Source: Streptomyces sp. 840.1 (GTDB lineage Bacteria; Actinomycetota; Actinomycetes; Streptomycetales; Streptomycetaceae). From it: a stretch of 64,000 nucleotides of DNA. Each line of letters starts with the position of its first letter. Positions within the stretch are counted from its first letter, which is position 1. The stretch is taken from contig NZ_RJUU01000001.1 of assembly GCF_003751445.1 (NCBI RefSeq), positions 2,051,001 through 2,115,000 of the forward strand. The letters run 5' to 3'. The translations under genes were made by a program, and so were the position numbers. Positions 38,401 to 41,586 of the stretch are shown piece by piece. A model generated the notes under the pieces. That model searched no databases and was not told the DNA's origin. It saw nothing but the letters and a program-made list of their open reading frames with translations.

Positions 38401-40687
38401 TGGTCGCCAGGGGCGTGACCGGTCCGGTGGCTGCCGAAGGATCGCCGGAGGAGGTGCGGAACCCGCCCGGCCCGGCGGGCAGCGGCTCCGGCACGGAGTT
38501 CCCGGGCACGGTGGCCGCGTCCCCGTCGGCATCGGTGGAGAGCGGTTCCGCGCCGTTCTGCGGTGGTGTGCCCGGCTGCCCGGGACCGTCGCCGAGGCCC
38601 GTCCTGCCGTCCTGCTCCGTGCGGCCGTCCTGCCCGGTGCGGCCGTCCTGCCCGGTGCTGCCGTCCTGCTCCGTGCTGCCGTCCTGCTCCGTCAGGTCCG
38701 TTCCGCGCTGCTGACCGTTCTCGTCCGCCGGACCGGACGACCGCTGCGACTGGTTCCCCGTACCGGACGTGCCCTGCGAGGCCCCGGGCGCGGGCGCGCT
38801 CGAACCGGGGGGCGTGCCCACGGGCGTCACCTGCGGGGCGGCCCCCGCGTCGGCGTCCGCATCGACGTCGTCATCGGCGTCCACGTCGCCATCGACATCG
38901 ACGTCCGCGCCGGAGGACGCCGGTGCGCCCTCCGGCGCGGGCGAGCCCTTCGGCGTCGTGAGTCCCTGCTGGAGGTCACCCTGCGAACCCGGAACGTCCG
39001 AAGTCCCGTCGGGTGCCGTACCGGGCGCGAGGTCGGGCGACAGGTCCGGCCTCTGCTCCGGCGACAGGTCCGGGCTCAGGTCCGTGTTCAGGTCGGGCGA
39101 CGTGAGGTCGGTGTCCGTGCCGTACGGGGACCCGGACGTGCGCCCGGTGTTCGACCCGGACGTCGACCCGGGCGGCAGCGATGAGAGGTCGGGCTGGGAC
39201 GAGGCCGGGAGCGTGAAGGGGGAGGTCGTCGACGGAGAGCTGGACGGGGAGGGCGGCGACAGATACGGAATCTGTGACCCGCTCGTGCCGGTCACGCCGG
39301 TCACGCCGTTCAGGACGTCCGGACTGTTGAACCCGCCGATGCCGCCCGTGGCCCCTGTGCCGCCCGGCGAGCGCGTGCCGGGTCCGGCGGACCCGGAGGT
39401 GCCGGGGCCCCCGGTGGTCGTCGGGTTCAGCACGGCCGGCGGCTTGTACGGCGCCGGCGGCGGCGCCGTGTTGATGCCGCTGCCTATCCCGCCCGGGAAC
39501 GCGGACGAGACGGTCGTGTTGGGAAGGGGGACCGCCGGACCGGGGGTGAGCGGAGTGTTGTTCACCGTTGCCGGAGCGGGGACGGCCGGGCCGGGCGAAG
39601 ACCGCACATTGGAGCCGGGAGTCCCGGAGGGCCCCGAACCGCCGCCGCCGAGCGGGCTGTCAGGTGCGGGCGGGTTGTTGAGGTCGGTGAACTGGTTGTT
39701 GTTGTTGAAGTACTTGTTGAAGATGATCGCGGCCCCGCCGCCGATGGCAAGCCCCGCGCCCACGTCGAACAGGCCACTGGTGCCCGACCCGACGAAGGTC
39801 TCCCACTTGAAGCTCCAGTTGTCGTAGAAGGCGCCGTTGATGATGACCTCGGCCGTGCTCTCGGCGGCGCCCGAGACGACGAAGACGGTGACGACGGTCG
39901 GCGGACCGTTCACCAGCCCCTTGAACAGCAGCCCGTCCGGCTTGAAGTTGAACTTGGTGAACACGTCGTCCAGCAGGTTCTTGAAGTAGTTCGTGATCGG
40001 CTTCAGGAACGTGTCGAAGATCCCCATGAAGGCGCCGGTCAGCGCACCGAACGCGCCCGCGACCCCGACGTCCTTCCAGTCGATGCCGCCGGGCCTGCGG
40101 CCACCGGTGTTCAGACCGATCTGCGCGAGGCGGACCGCCAGCGTCTGGATGGCCTCCTCGATCGCCTCGCTCAGGCTCGGCGCGATGTGCGTCATCCGCA
40201 GCAGCCGGTCGATGATCATCAGAACGGCGAGCTTGCTGCGGGCCCTGGCCAGGAACATCTGCGACACCGACGCACCGCCGGTGAACGCCATCAGTGCTGC
40301 CAGCAGCGCCAGTTCGGCGAGCAGCATGATGATCTCGGAGATGATCTCCCACTTCGATCCCTGGATCGACTGCGAGTAGGTGACCTGCCCGTTGGCGAGC
40401 TCGTCCAGCTGGAAGAGCAGTTTCTGGACGGGATCGTTGCCGCCGGGCTCATCGGTGAGCATGCGCACGCTCTCGATGTACGGCTGGGCCACCTCCGGCG
40501 GCAACGACTCCTCGACCAGCTGGATGGTCTCCCGCGCGGCGGAGCGCAGGTCCATCAGCCCCTTCTGCAGGGCCAGGTAGAGATGACGGCTTTCCCACGC
40601 CAGATTCTCCCTGGCCTGCAGGGGCATCTCCCCGAGCAGGATCCAGAGCATCGTCTTGACGTCAGGTGGAAAGTCGATCTCGTCCAC
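14438..40687 (-). CDS. giant multi-domain T7SS substrate / polymorphic toxin (8,749 residues)
   Basis: One uninterrupted 26-kb frame from a GTG directly abutting the previous stop codon. Order by residue: 1-335 helical WXG100-like N-terminus with hydrophobic segments near 115-140, 205-225 and 308-325; 335-880 disordered Pro/Ser/Gly linker; block 1 (about 1215-2085) with His1526/Cys1574; 2120-3920 beta-rich, unrecognised; 3950-4200 coiled coil; zincin HEFAH 4451-4455 with Glu4508; papain-like Cys4659, His4735, Asp4752; block 2 (about 5760-6540) with His5997/Cys6044; ART module 1 (about 6665-7200) with Arg7114 and E7188-T-E7190; His7336/Cys7379; ART module 2 (about 7490-8025) with Arg7937 and E8011-G-E8013; C-terminal 700 residues unrecognised. 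Streptomycete relatives are annotated as lonely-Cys-domain proteins. Secretion through this locus and toxicity are inferred. Confidence 0.9.
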   Translation of the reverse strand: MDEIDFPPDVKTMLWILLGEMPLQARENLAWESRHLYLALQKGLMDLRSAARETIQLVEESLPPEVAQPYIESVRMLTDEPGGNDPVQKLLFQLDELANGQVTYSQSIQGSKWEIISEIIMLLAELALLAALMAFTGGASVSQMFLARARSKLAVLMIIDRLLRMTHIAPSLSEAIEEAIQTLAVRLAQIGLNTGGRRPGGIDWKDVGVAGAFGALTGAFMGIFDTFLKPITNYFKNLLDDVFTKFNFKPDGLLFKGLVNGPPTVVTVFVVSGAAESTAEVIINGAFYDNWSFKWETFVGSGTSGLFDVGAGLAIGGGAAIIFNKYFNNNNQFTDLNNPPAPDSPLGGGGSGPSGTPGSNVRSSPGPAVPAPATVNNTPLTPGPAVPLPNTTVSSAFPGGIGSGINTAPPPAPYKPPAVLNPTTTGGPGTSGSAGPGTRSPGGTGATGGIGGFNSPDVLNGVTGVTGTSGSQIPYLSPPSPSSSPSTTSPFTLPASSQPDLSSLPPGSTSGSNTGRTSGSPYGTDTDLTSPDLNTDLSPDLSPEQRPDLSPDLAPGTAPDGTSDVPGSQGDLQQGLTTPKGSPAPEGAPASSGADVDVDGDVDADDDVDADADAGAAPQVTPVGTPPGSSAPAPGASQGTSGTGNQSQRSSGPADENGQQRGTDLTEQDGSTEQDGSTGQDGRTGQDGRTEQDGRTGLGDGPGQPGTPPQNGAEPLSTDADGDAATVPGNSVPEPLPAGPGGFRTSSGDPSAATGPVTPLATTPPPPAPAAPNAQTAAAAQSPASAQPPSTGRAGSEAGPDARPGQGRPARGVPDAPGPIAPPAPVRTTSGTDVPLVTGQDEGRPETATPPAPEETGTGAETESGAAQAQEPGPKGKGVDRGTDLASDQAPDGIGDIFPVALAIDEARRDHDDALTAFNRAARTADLLGRRVGSGRGGNDDAGRFYEAQLDVERTQRRLDAAVDRLRDLGADAAADAALAAIVPRVGRTDAERRRTAALITADDLTAGAPRLPSDGTVTTAELTAGGVTLGEGPALQAALNGSVQVQDSGLDPVGHVRVLMNRPGPWSEALDAVAARAARRTWRSAYEDFALATFRASGVPAGTDPADAWRRAVSLVLPLELHPVLADSRHTDAELRAAVRQVAEHLAVHGTDAVSGADLASRTRRELGLTPRLPGGAPGFSPAAPDHSRAAAELERLALLEDPRGDFDADGLVRRVLHVPAGVQVSAALHAELFALVENAMAAGWSTSVTSLGAYHLAAGGALDHGRHIVLADGSYQGLNLTGRPVGVVNTSEVWQRRDGRFQGPIEPLWDTDSGAYVVAVTGDHEQVLIPWGQGELSVPWGEFVELVARDPGLAGLPPGVPVVLVLNHGGDQGLVMPRSLAFRTGRNGIWAHSGQVGLVLDAETGFSRIVVENQRARNVPLGGWFGSDADDLGPDGIVDEGFVTALDGTVIPDRAVKSRTIGDEGRSVGRVTMSDADLVINEPVLEALDEISGFSQFDPVTSREIGTAVPLLEDGLPVYHFSQHGMPMRGVMEVTDGRPPIQVDGVETGRFISRRPSMRKLGPGAVIDLGSCWADALAEDLPYLTDAATPPYVFDVLGMTSYAQGVANGSTAGVLAVDRVHAYQRSAAGPKTGAMAGPSGEQGAQVLLPPEPRGADLARTARWSGLHSGAGSVSPEDADATTRLVRALRRSFGGQVAADPEFRTLLRGAGALENMRRADRHLRVAGPFTLHHLHLVVHARHQRTGNDAPTPDEIRAVLHDAARRADEAAAGQLTLHGYTQLPSFDWALRRLGGQDLSALAADVLRLPPGQAVTQADVSRLVWGTVKGAEALRGVADPVAHARKVLHLPASAELSADEAGDRLLWLMAGAAVTGFDPSDPADLAAWDLVRQGMLDDNTRLMTRGVPMGRNWTRRPVDGDISTQGYVVSPDGSVHNGTPYAPGWPGSPAGSPAAAYVIYADSTNGHVSMPFPDGSNRWVPGSEIAALLRHDRVHRQLELSVPLLMVGTHTNPVGLARHVAGRSGTARTTALSELPSAPVLDTARNENVIVLAGDPAQPAAHWQTGQPALLPGTSDEQGTIHTFAGGDRPAVPVPAVVAESSRTAGTVVPPPAVAPPAEANVNRELSQYLRTHGTRHDGHIGLVIHEPTPDPVLDGLHRQVILALGADPDSTAGQELRTRLSDVLSAEEIELNRPYLRSRQGHRITVRHNGRDRSVDVRLAYTGAVRSAKYGQSGDQLPATLPGMQVEYRASGGQMSSDAEGSGTFRTGSVPWTAVLPTDGAGPLRWLDGTLNVTATHNQLAESVTVGETFLVLNKQQAEDPAHPIDVDGQWQVQVDTDRDDVAGNWQPEQSHGALTIWFHEHLAFDGSETGDLPEPGDLGDLPLWGVDSVAEPRRLLTEILADDDFADLRDLPADSERALENFLHEQMLRGTPQLQIDGGVSSSTLLDKDGNAIGMLQLTARIEPGEALRKSPEGKALLETWLTHTSTLDRSAKLTSGLGAEISGGPTFTTDRGAGHPRATESFGGNFLGRAGVAWQVNEALNTVESTTMTHGLRSKSSHVLTSGRVTYDVTLHRAGGGRVTGTFGPWDDGLRLRIAQRTTMRGTVPSAEELREPPEHLKNLESVGYAETPLKVEGADQMFARAEAWLRQEGFLPPTEPRSRTNPFRLDEPLVLAQLENVRRLAQMRSRFGLATALADAVDGGQPVWFERPNTLTGTRRVQLRFSAAGDTARPSVHERRLPEVHHVGLTSHEATGGRQRGTALSGSLGGGGALGIPVADGAWAMNPGPEYLGTKQLTDASNTGDSVAYDQFILTSANGSELFRIPARLALDVYEGASDDPLVRFADDAGADAEDGAEDAEGIVLRVPGAIPHTVPGTVTVLVPNYRTRVPDAAPVPATPRAGHVIRQPVTDGGATDDYRRLDRVDNEGNPLPGLTKLPVGALVDTFRGTAALTEALGQIIAGTYPGRPEQGAVGRAVRRASAQLNDLATETARRGSAVKEALPASLTGAVNRVGAAVGWAATPVTWAARTSADGAAASYKWTSVAVAGASLNDQGTLATEARQGAIRPSQLIARAAQILDGVQVVEGLTLPGMAADRTMTLEIRGYLTNPRPLGSGSLYSEQDVNSGDTAGRQRAVGRVHQGSFQVTAVQAPPPPPQQLVHQANPIGRYAHSRRADDTSTVSSTTKVTHALEETGDKLWIVNDVTLLVTVKWGVRNVAGNAVGLGSYAPVTVAIDLARGVTYLAPAQSVARAAQWFQGMAGIPALTPPGPGVPLPARFVRSRQLGKAGVLSVTQLDDTTNRRERRDRLGRELTVLVESEATGSLQPGHAAHLPGVESEIARRTGPVGLRALPGRGPGGRSRLHFLHSAFGGVRLVEVTLRAEPILQTPALRAVRGRPAGEGGGLEQVDTHTPQARATASGVTRSRQLAVNVISRYPRPGTTGRTDREGPALALTSVRARTARNDTATEDRFWTRTALGADFELDYRVTGTVRSQLIWEWPANIPGGIFQGGLLNLSGLEGDAVQQVRTWITRLLNGRPERSITVPVATEVRFVASEATAPREHAGPRPPALLTRHPLGLSAADAAALGTLPFAGDARLLPTGPTPVHEANAVPQLMQALLQVAPHTAASWGLPANASAEAVAVRLGELIQSGEVSLDPARTAAGLTTTMPGSWPLQAPGTAPSLQIALYNPRSASESGDGAVDRVRRQVRTSATTSSAGSSFALNLNHQSNFGLPKGNSQLVGLTFPLLAQQPHTNTSGGNATVSRFTSVRTGTAAAPADGRGTPAHETLVDTVITVTGPEGTRYVTGSLTVRLWERDVLGFGVTRPRPGPRIYDVPAMLADQDADDLRDWARHPVTDLPGVLASGIDEQDTTAELWLALGPDPDGTRLARALFTGSRTAALAGRPVELVVRTDQGLRHWPFAADGSLADATDATRGAWEGIRDDVGNYLRAVRAEATARHREGVAARRQPGALRALESAGRAVDTATTAHRAADLARADAVRTAEAARAELDGVRNRITDARTEIARLEQTGRDAQTGQDTAAGEERRLQEQWRQALAEVERLEELDETSPVTGPAAAERESALDAAEERADAIREQGIAARDQRLRYAGAVTAAREAAAEAQEALAAAREEEGRLVQELAGADADVTRAARALLRADAALRRATTTREAIRAQIRSIERDLTEARQDLSEQARRHTEAWGRLPGLVGTLETGRRAEGSGTGPSLLSSMSSAPARPTRSGRFGGQPLPAPPARERAAAATAAPAAAPPSGTTVRPSLPAAELAALAGLLPTMAGPERTARLLPLSQRDRETLAADRELVAALRRGLPADEFARTAALLMVDVPAGAELNVSAGIEARAQVARMLRSPAAAERMLNEGARMIVVPKDAAMTSLEAFRTLQGESTEDSRPFDTERGVQVGLRVAAAEENLLGGTTSVPGAGLHHDGYSATTHEFAHAVHRYGLTGSQRRLITEAFREKTRKGSFTDWPDGSLYDESGTHRNYSSRDEFEYFAQLTNVYLSTNAGTDPYTGLPRNNGAKWVRKHEPKLLPLLRELYGPDPRGFHPWQSNPRQEEDVWAGFRAMWDPAGDALVPQPHGPAPAPGHPVGPAAATASAEARERARAALTAPLTPLPVLSRAELTRKVREVAGREPAGRMSVERCLTLLADLRDSLYPRGVRPAVTLDGSAIRPGPPSSLVAGPGWRGVESWGAVADAVRAAGPGAVGLVLARSQSDAPGHAWAAYHLGGRDGVVWVDVSARADRQVSAFPPRVVPSDGQALVIDPAGKAVEHALPVFAQSSSTAAALLDPAPGRVYGAIGLEVEKRQVFLISGGGDLPAKLVLATAPGFKIVTDHGGFWRTADGRLHLMYPALPPGAPKPTQSSYLIGEMVIDPMAVLPGERRQSQESALAKLGRMERALDARDEPGAPERVPLAQLFPAGDGWTTTDLGDSILVGRTPVRTSLSYVQPTTGLPALGLSVLQDQAADRLPPGPFGSVDGSSREFGMKALSEVLRDFTGRDDVPDVAVPFLAVIPDVDDMWGYLRFGFAHTVARPTGVILNRGPSPFMVKNALAVASRPSLDRVLRALRPRSRRLLDQHHDAISAGVAATLARLLELYRKAVTPGEPFFPGFFDATIGDVPSPREHLTSVLTGRTSEGRTVTQKQMVDMDDDQYPTLDTDDGRLAIPLVLTELRHFGYDGALMTSEDIRRAVAELSQLSREAYRRAQKYAAPLPEDVLRESIGRIVENPVVRGLAAFVQMALLAGLPRAGGGANRLMSVEDSQRTARALGAYALGTPLPADDPVHRALRAAVDQASDAIDGLPAQHQPRLRALVDGARGALGILADPGRTPPVLEWKAEIVALDGSRVLLERVLTVTHRDADGRSVGLSSRPVQDWQDAHRHAYGAMPEAGGFTLVRRGPVPLESPLQPLPFGRARLVGLRGDARGAVLALSDGSDAAFDYARIVDLLFAVDGDLTAALPETAVVVAGADLAGPPVADPLEAPLPGQVLSDGFDRWVWGTGSGREPVLVPGEGGAPARWQLAEGDWWVGFRSEPSTAELARLAERVTGDRGRAPAVLRWVRAIRLVYGPLLEDDRAAFEALLGGFWALDRVRAANGSASLLTWSALRSAAGAYFADRGQPMPPLPVALQFLLVEAAGSVGADLELSGLRLTPRYQSVRAWDGATANAVGGAAPDAEMSLFGPPPGPTTQTPAVTPAAPPAVTGGFTGPNDDMLSARTMIAGPAAFSGAAASAASAGPSRGRSWKKASVSRVLPEVRVIETRAGVVPKQVSSEAAPWPQDAYVVSADGESGRVRLPDGRVLDAEGLADALEADPELSKLAKDVPVVLAVPFAGAQYQRTLRTVADRLGRRVWGPSGDGRLIADSSGDAHVVVMVDRDPDAPVGLWISVDPSTNTSYEDRQWTAMDGTVFRDSEVDTRPLADDSHQRYGRLAVAQGDALRAREERFRIFRKMRRLVHRTSADTGYQDTGTEPVSMASAVYLFAAHGYPGRMRLPLLDGRTVVLEKRDAAAYITGLREVRELPPGHRMHLEICWSASDGDPRQHQRSYTPAPHIDDPLEDVSLIGHVANLSRMETEGSTRQTGMDNTMRVALEAADGERGRRVVARPEPLDHELDQLAREAGLHRGPGEASLEVRATTLRLVRALREVFGNQIEDHRGVVGGRYERVLKGIGALERMRANDPAISGLTPFRLDMWAFFVQEHSGKAPAPAGYVALLDFAAARIAADPDAQLTQEIPAPVLELTLKHMGENGMDKMRYVQSLAPGVPFTPRHAASTLWAMARVAQIFRSMPPADRETMGRKVLHLGVNAVWDRAGQETLWKLMAKAIAEGADASDHDLLAARHLQENGAFGPAALLRQGPNVQGVNWSGTPAPAGVDWARVRRIAHGPNGTVTQPVQPVWTGPGRPMPLLNVVEVDWAGSIVLHLPGRAPVEVSEGEFLALMEMDPALRTVPLNLPVLFLTTGPGALPEGMLQRFSQRTGRPAFGYDAPMMLNAPDAATPLVILALLDPATKNPGQWTGTVRQFAAPGATTDAALTLFGTAAATSAPQEAEPLPGPGGAAPDPSRPSWPAPQARRESGVGTYHFAPGTVPDGAVRTGTGPGERDGRSGIGYPSPARINAAPVSPAGPQNAPQSAPDNAPEADPGTASDTGPGWAVRSWRPAGSPGAVRFARMYRDREWRRLGVALELAFAGHLSRTAGLTESVRDAVRRMYGELAERHGEAAARRAFFAPDAVAGDPAAGLERLLALPPGPLAVDELMSALTYASYAGPGLPREVAEALSRPAGGRARFAPGSPYRAVHDSRGLRRVGGDRGPALRLLRTYAALGASPAQLLAFRDAVIAWAVPADLQSLPEILSASHRLGLGTDEERDVALRDGAGLHNWAADTAATTDAPLADPDAPPAGPLEPPHRALYAERMKFGQDITPSRLALPGGLVALTKAALAGDPLPDTDRGRALGTWLNRYGDEGRKALERLHPAHLTAVHLYSGADYRQMKAFLNGERFGPGMGRRLVRLNTWTMTRKMAEVGAPDLLPMTLRKQPDFTALFDAMWEVDDLQDPTPEVAGLRRRLDAMADALYADLPLHVDMAIEALEILPPLNQDVWWGDRGMPGALGEPPADGPVYGRNGMTMPFFRSTALVRDQALGFMHRSKGIPGDAHRGLVHVAGSTAREVSPFVVRPKETEALYPPGASFGVSTRTVVPGGSQTKPYESVEATEVTTRHRMPGAGRRIAEAGPVDELFGIGPSAGAAESGELPAPVLRSIHGQDGELIGVASFDDADWAVRQEQYARLGGARGFVSWKRDGEDRPVAAERALPGGGTAEGTFFFASHGGPDGLALVTEDGGVRRDDGTYAGRLLRSARESGARSVTVLACGPGDVPRSEAEARARARRMADGSGLPVHMPVGRSAVSDGLPHLLEDAEGEATAWVTEYPGGRQGPRTPAPDAGTGNRAAFARPARDHFNATGGTPDTVPEQSAEAPWAVSSWQPAGAPETARFTGLYREREWRQAAVDWEDSLAEALSEAPELAEAVGDVVRELYAALAERHGEEAAQHAFFAPDQAPQDPVAELEQLLGTPAGPEALDGLMRVLLRAAYAGRELPRQVEEALAGTGGGFGRFAGDSAYRAVHDSRGFRRVGGERGPALRLLRMAAALELPPAVLPAFRAALAAWMIPGDLQSLHEVLRASHLIGMGAADERAAAARDGASLHTWAVGHFLGSGLLPADPDSGALDGLAPPHQVMYQQRMSFPSEVTGTMDVPDALVAMADSALDGALPPRPTGRLLAMSAWLDRHGERGAEALRRLTPAHMTALYLYSSYDYRLMKALLNGERLGQGVSRHLVRFHTWRYILDSAREEELDMPPLTLVSRPEFTELYDALSDLPDLDAPSPELARLRRRVDMMADRLHGELKLHIDMAIEALDILPPVGRTAWWGERGAPGPVDAPDVSGPMYGEETIDVAFFRSASLVVGEAVEFALGDKSVPSGSHRKLIEIRDSTARDGVPFFKHLSEGEALYPPGMRFDVVSRRLVHTEKRPPMLSELVEEATPVPDSLAALPQDVPLPFTPAEFADPAEGLFDLGTGQLSADGTTTARTAPAQEPAPGYRRTGPDSAEFGGTVFALHESPGEGDRTVDTVLFALRYVATDALRSGGLETAGDFRDWLDRTLTADDVSEVTVPPLDGGRSLPLGLLDRIGVALATDQRAEAMLLGDRFPAARISPDPVQRLRALLSDPSYGGEGVDVPMGPLVAAAARGLGVAVAVAGPDGTTTLHGEPDASTPAALLVRDGDRLLAGLPDGPGAPATGSEARARRVADALSGAPLAVRDLLTARPAPEWVMARVRYAREAQRFEQRLGRYLGGHEAANAQLGVMVRELWERAEAVGRWSELGSDDPTVDGAVGTGRERLLAVVESGNLRERMGMLWIGAQSPDGHGGLISDLLGSPDPNPEVITAEYRSSRPQSEAMTAYTALSGQPALTPGERTLMDEAGRTLRTAVRPEDLSPPLSEAERDLMGQESVPWIPGMNRFHIAMSTPVQSDAEADGSLVLAGTSGSAHRLMSQAAKMREAWGLDVDLGLVRLGVMAEMLQAEHHSLDEIMRGSQLVLDRLRRSGSAEAAELDYTDNWGRYWRIAPLTEAELREHVATDGRFPDEHALGTTGGPAGTAPDLPGGPEALDLPGDPAVIAWLAAHQNLLADVLRILEALSPDILSGPGDGVLTDDRLEQLIDAWLRARGLDTSGSLAGKLRRILDDRA

Positions 40688-41056
40688 TTAGTGCTTGCCG
40701 CCCCCGCTGGAGTCCCCGTCGGGGCCGTCGAGGCTGGACATCTGGCGCCCGATCTGTTCCTTCGCGTAGGACTGGACACCCTCGATGTGCTGCCCGTTGG
40801 CCCAGACCGCTTCCCGGAGCCCTACGAACGCGGAGCCCAGGGCCGTGACCAGCTCCAGGCACGAGGTGTTGTTCGCCTCGTACTTGGGCAGCACGCCGTG
40901 GGCGAAGTCATCCGTGTATCCGGCCCAGCCCCGGTAGGTCTGCGAGTCGCGGATGAAGTCCTCCCGGATCTTCTTCGTCCGCTCCGGCAGCGACTCCATC
41001 ATCTCGTCGCTCCGTCGCAGACCACCGGGGTTCGCCACGTACTTGCCCGTTGCCAT
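40688..41056 (-). CDS. WXG100-like T7SS helical protein (WAG motif)
   Basis: A 122-residue helical protein with W-A-G at residues 44-46 in the position expected for the WXG turn between two helices, but longer than a standard Esx protein and ending in a Gly/Ser/Asp tail with GGGKH. The ATG follows a strong AGGGAGGTACTC site. Its TAA stop is immediately followed by the GTG of the giant gene with no spacer, so the two are translationally coupled. This suggests it pairs with the WXG100-like N-terminus of the giant, as Esx heterodimers do. The upstream extension in frame to 41218 is not conserved in character and runs into the YbaB-like gene. Confidence 0.82.
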   Translation of the reverse strand: MATGKYVANPGGLRRSDEMMESLPERTKKIREDFIRDSQTYRGWAGYTDDFAHGVLPKYEANNTSCLELVTALGSAFVGLREAVWANGQHIEGVQSYAKEQIGRQMSSLDGPDGDSSGGGKH

Positions 41057-41084
41057 GAGTACCTCCCTGGTTCGCTTCCTGGAG

Positions 41085-41525
41085 TCAGTCGGTGTCTTCG
41101 TGGATCTCGTCGTGCAGCCGGGCCGAGGAGCGCCTCCGCCCGTCGGCCGGATCGTCCAGTGCCGAGCCGAAGGCCCGGTCCCAGTCGATGTCAACGCCCC
41201 TGAGGCCGGTCGCGCCACCGCCCGACCGCGTCAGCGGCTCGAAGACCTCGATCACTCTACGGGCCATCCGGGAACGCCCCTCCTGGACCGCCTCCATCAC
41301 GGAGGCGGCCAGTTGAGGTCCCGTCATGTTCAGGTACTTGTTGTCCGGGAACTTCAGCGCCGTCAGCTCACCCTGCGGGCCCACGGTGACCTCGACCGCG
41401 CGGTCCCGTGAACGAGTGGTGGCCGAGGCCTGGCCGAGTTCTCCCTCGGCCCGCACGACGGCCTCCTGCACCGCCGTCAGTTCGGCCATGGCCTGGGCCA
41501 GCTTCGCTTCCATCGACTCGCTCAA
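41085..41525 (-). CDS. YbaB/EbfC-family nucleoid-associated-like protein
   Basis: A 146-residue protein. Residues 1-40 are a helix (MEAKLAQAMAELTAVQEAV), followed by the YbaB beta-hairpin core (AVEVTVGPQGELTALKFP) and a second helix (LAASVMEAVQEGRSRM), then an Arg/Asp-rich tail. YbaB folds recur in actinobacterial T7SS loci; EspL of the mycobacterial ESX-1 locus is an example. TTG 41525 is favoured because GAGAGG lies about 6 bases before it; ATG 41513 is the alternative. A role in substrate stability or expression rather than nucleoid packaging is inferred from context. Confidence 0.85.
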   Translation of the reverse strand: MSESMEAKLAQAMAELTAVQEAVVRAEGELGQASATTRSRDRAVEVTVGPQGELTALKFPDNKYLNMTGPQLAASVMEAVQEGRSRMARRVIEVFEPLTRSGGGATGLRGVDIDWDRAFGSALDDPADGRRRSSARLHDEIHEDTD

Positions 41526-41586
41526 CGGACACCTCTCCGAATGCTGCTGTGGATACGTTCGCGCCGGGGGCCCGCCCCGGTAGCGG

